From Osmia lignaria lignaria (Eukaryota; Arthropoda; Insecta; Hymenoptera; Megachilidae), in assembly GCF_051020975.1 (NCBI RefSeq), contig NC_135044.1:6822501-6886500 (forward strand): a DNA stretch of 64,000 nucleotides, read 5' to 3'. Every line of letters starts with the position of its first letter. Position 1 is the first letter of the stretch. The translations under genes were made by a program, and so were the position numbers. Positions 63,797 through 64,000 of this stretch are shown here, one piece after another. Under the pieces are notes generated by a model. It was not told where the DNA came from. It did no database searches and worked only from the letters and a program-made list of their open reading frames with translations.

Positions 63797-64000
63797 CGTA
63801 TTAGATCCTTATTCTACCAATCTCAGGACTAACACCATATTATAGTAAGACCCTCTCTACAACAAGGATCCATTCCTCATTCTATAGTCCTAAGACTACC
63901 ACATCCTAAGTACAGTCTTACCCAGATTCCAAGTCTGTCCCTTATCTTACCAGTCTCACGTCTGAGCAGTATATACTTTATTCCCTATTGTGCTAGCCCT
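63797..64000. other. CpG-poor, pyrimidine-rich sequence at window edge
   Basis: After the palindromic element ends, the base make-up changes. The plus strand is rich in C and T with few CG dinucleotides, and short phrases such as ttaccagtctcac, taccaatctcagg and ttacccagattcc recur loosely. It may be part of another repeat cut by the window edge. No gene seen. Confidence 0.4.

Overview
The window is animal nuclear DNA, most likely from an insect. It is AT-rich, has long introns with standard GT-AG sites, and carries one recognisable protein-coding gene. That gene is the furin-like proprotein convertase Fur2, on the minus strand. The CpG-containing, AT-rich texture and the protein sequence would suit a hymenopteran such as a bee, but I infer this and have not tested it.

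Region 1 (1-13,181) holds eight consecutive Fur2 coding exons, read right to left. They encode the second half of the S8 propeptide, the autocleavage site, the complete subtilisin-like catalytic domain with all four catalytic residues, the P domain, a Ser/Gly-rich linker and the first furin-type Cys-rich repeats. The eight exons join in one uninterrupted frame of 2,209 nt with matching splice phases. Both ends of the gene are missing. The signal peptide and first part of the propeptide were not found, and the rest of the Cys-rich region and any membrane anchor lie past position 1.

Two Fur2 introns hold extra structure. One has an inverted-repeat element of about 590 bp ending about 30 bp from a splice donor, and a GC/CpG-richer block that looks like a promoter and first exon on the opposite strand. 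The other has a 46-codon exon-like open frame behind a good splice acceptor.

Region 2 (13,182-56,969) shows no convincing gene. It may be a very long Fur2 intron, because the upstream propeptide exon must lie further along the minus strand, or it may be intergenic. It holds two degenerate tandem-repeat loci (29.4-29.7 kb and 50.0-50.5 kb), simple repeats, a few GC-richer islands and some open frames of doubtful status.

Region 3 (56,970-64,000) holds two copies of a striking palindromic element. The better copy (63,064-63,796) is one large inverted repeat. It contains four tRNA-like half-modules, a perfect 45-bp central stem with a 21-nt loop, and AT-rich linkers that are themselves palindromes. 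The second copy (56,970-57,508) is truncated on one side and its loop reads in the opposite direction. This family is the best candidate in the window for something not well described. The CpG-rich stretch between the copies (58.95-59.31 kb) may be regulatory.
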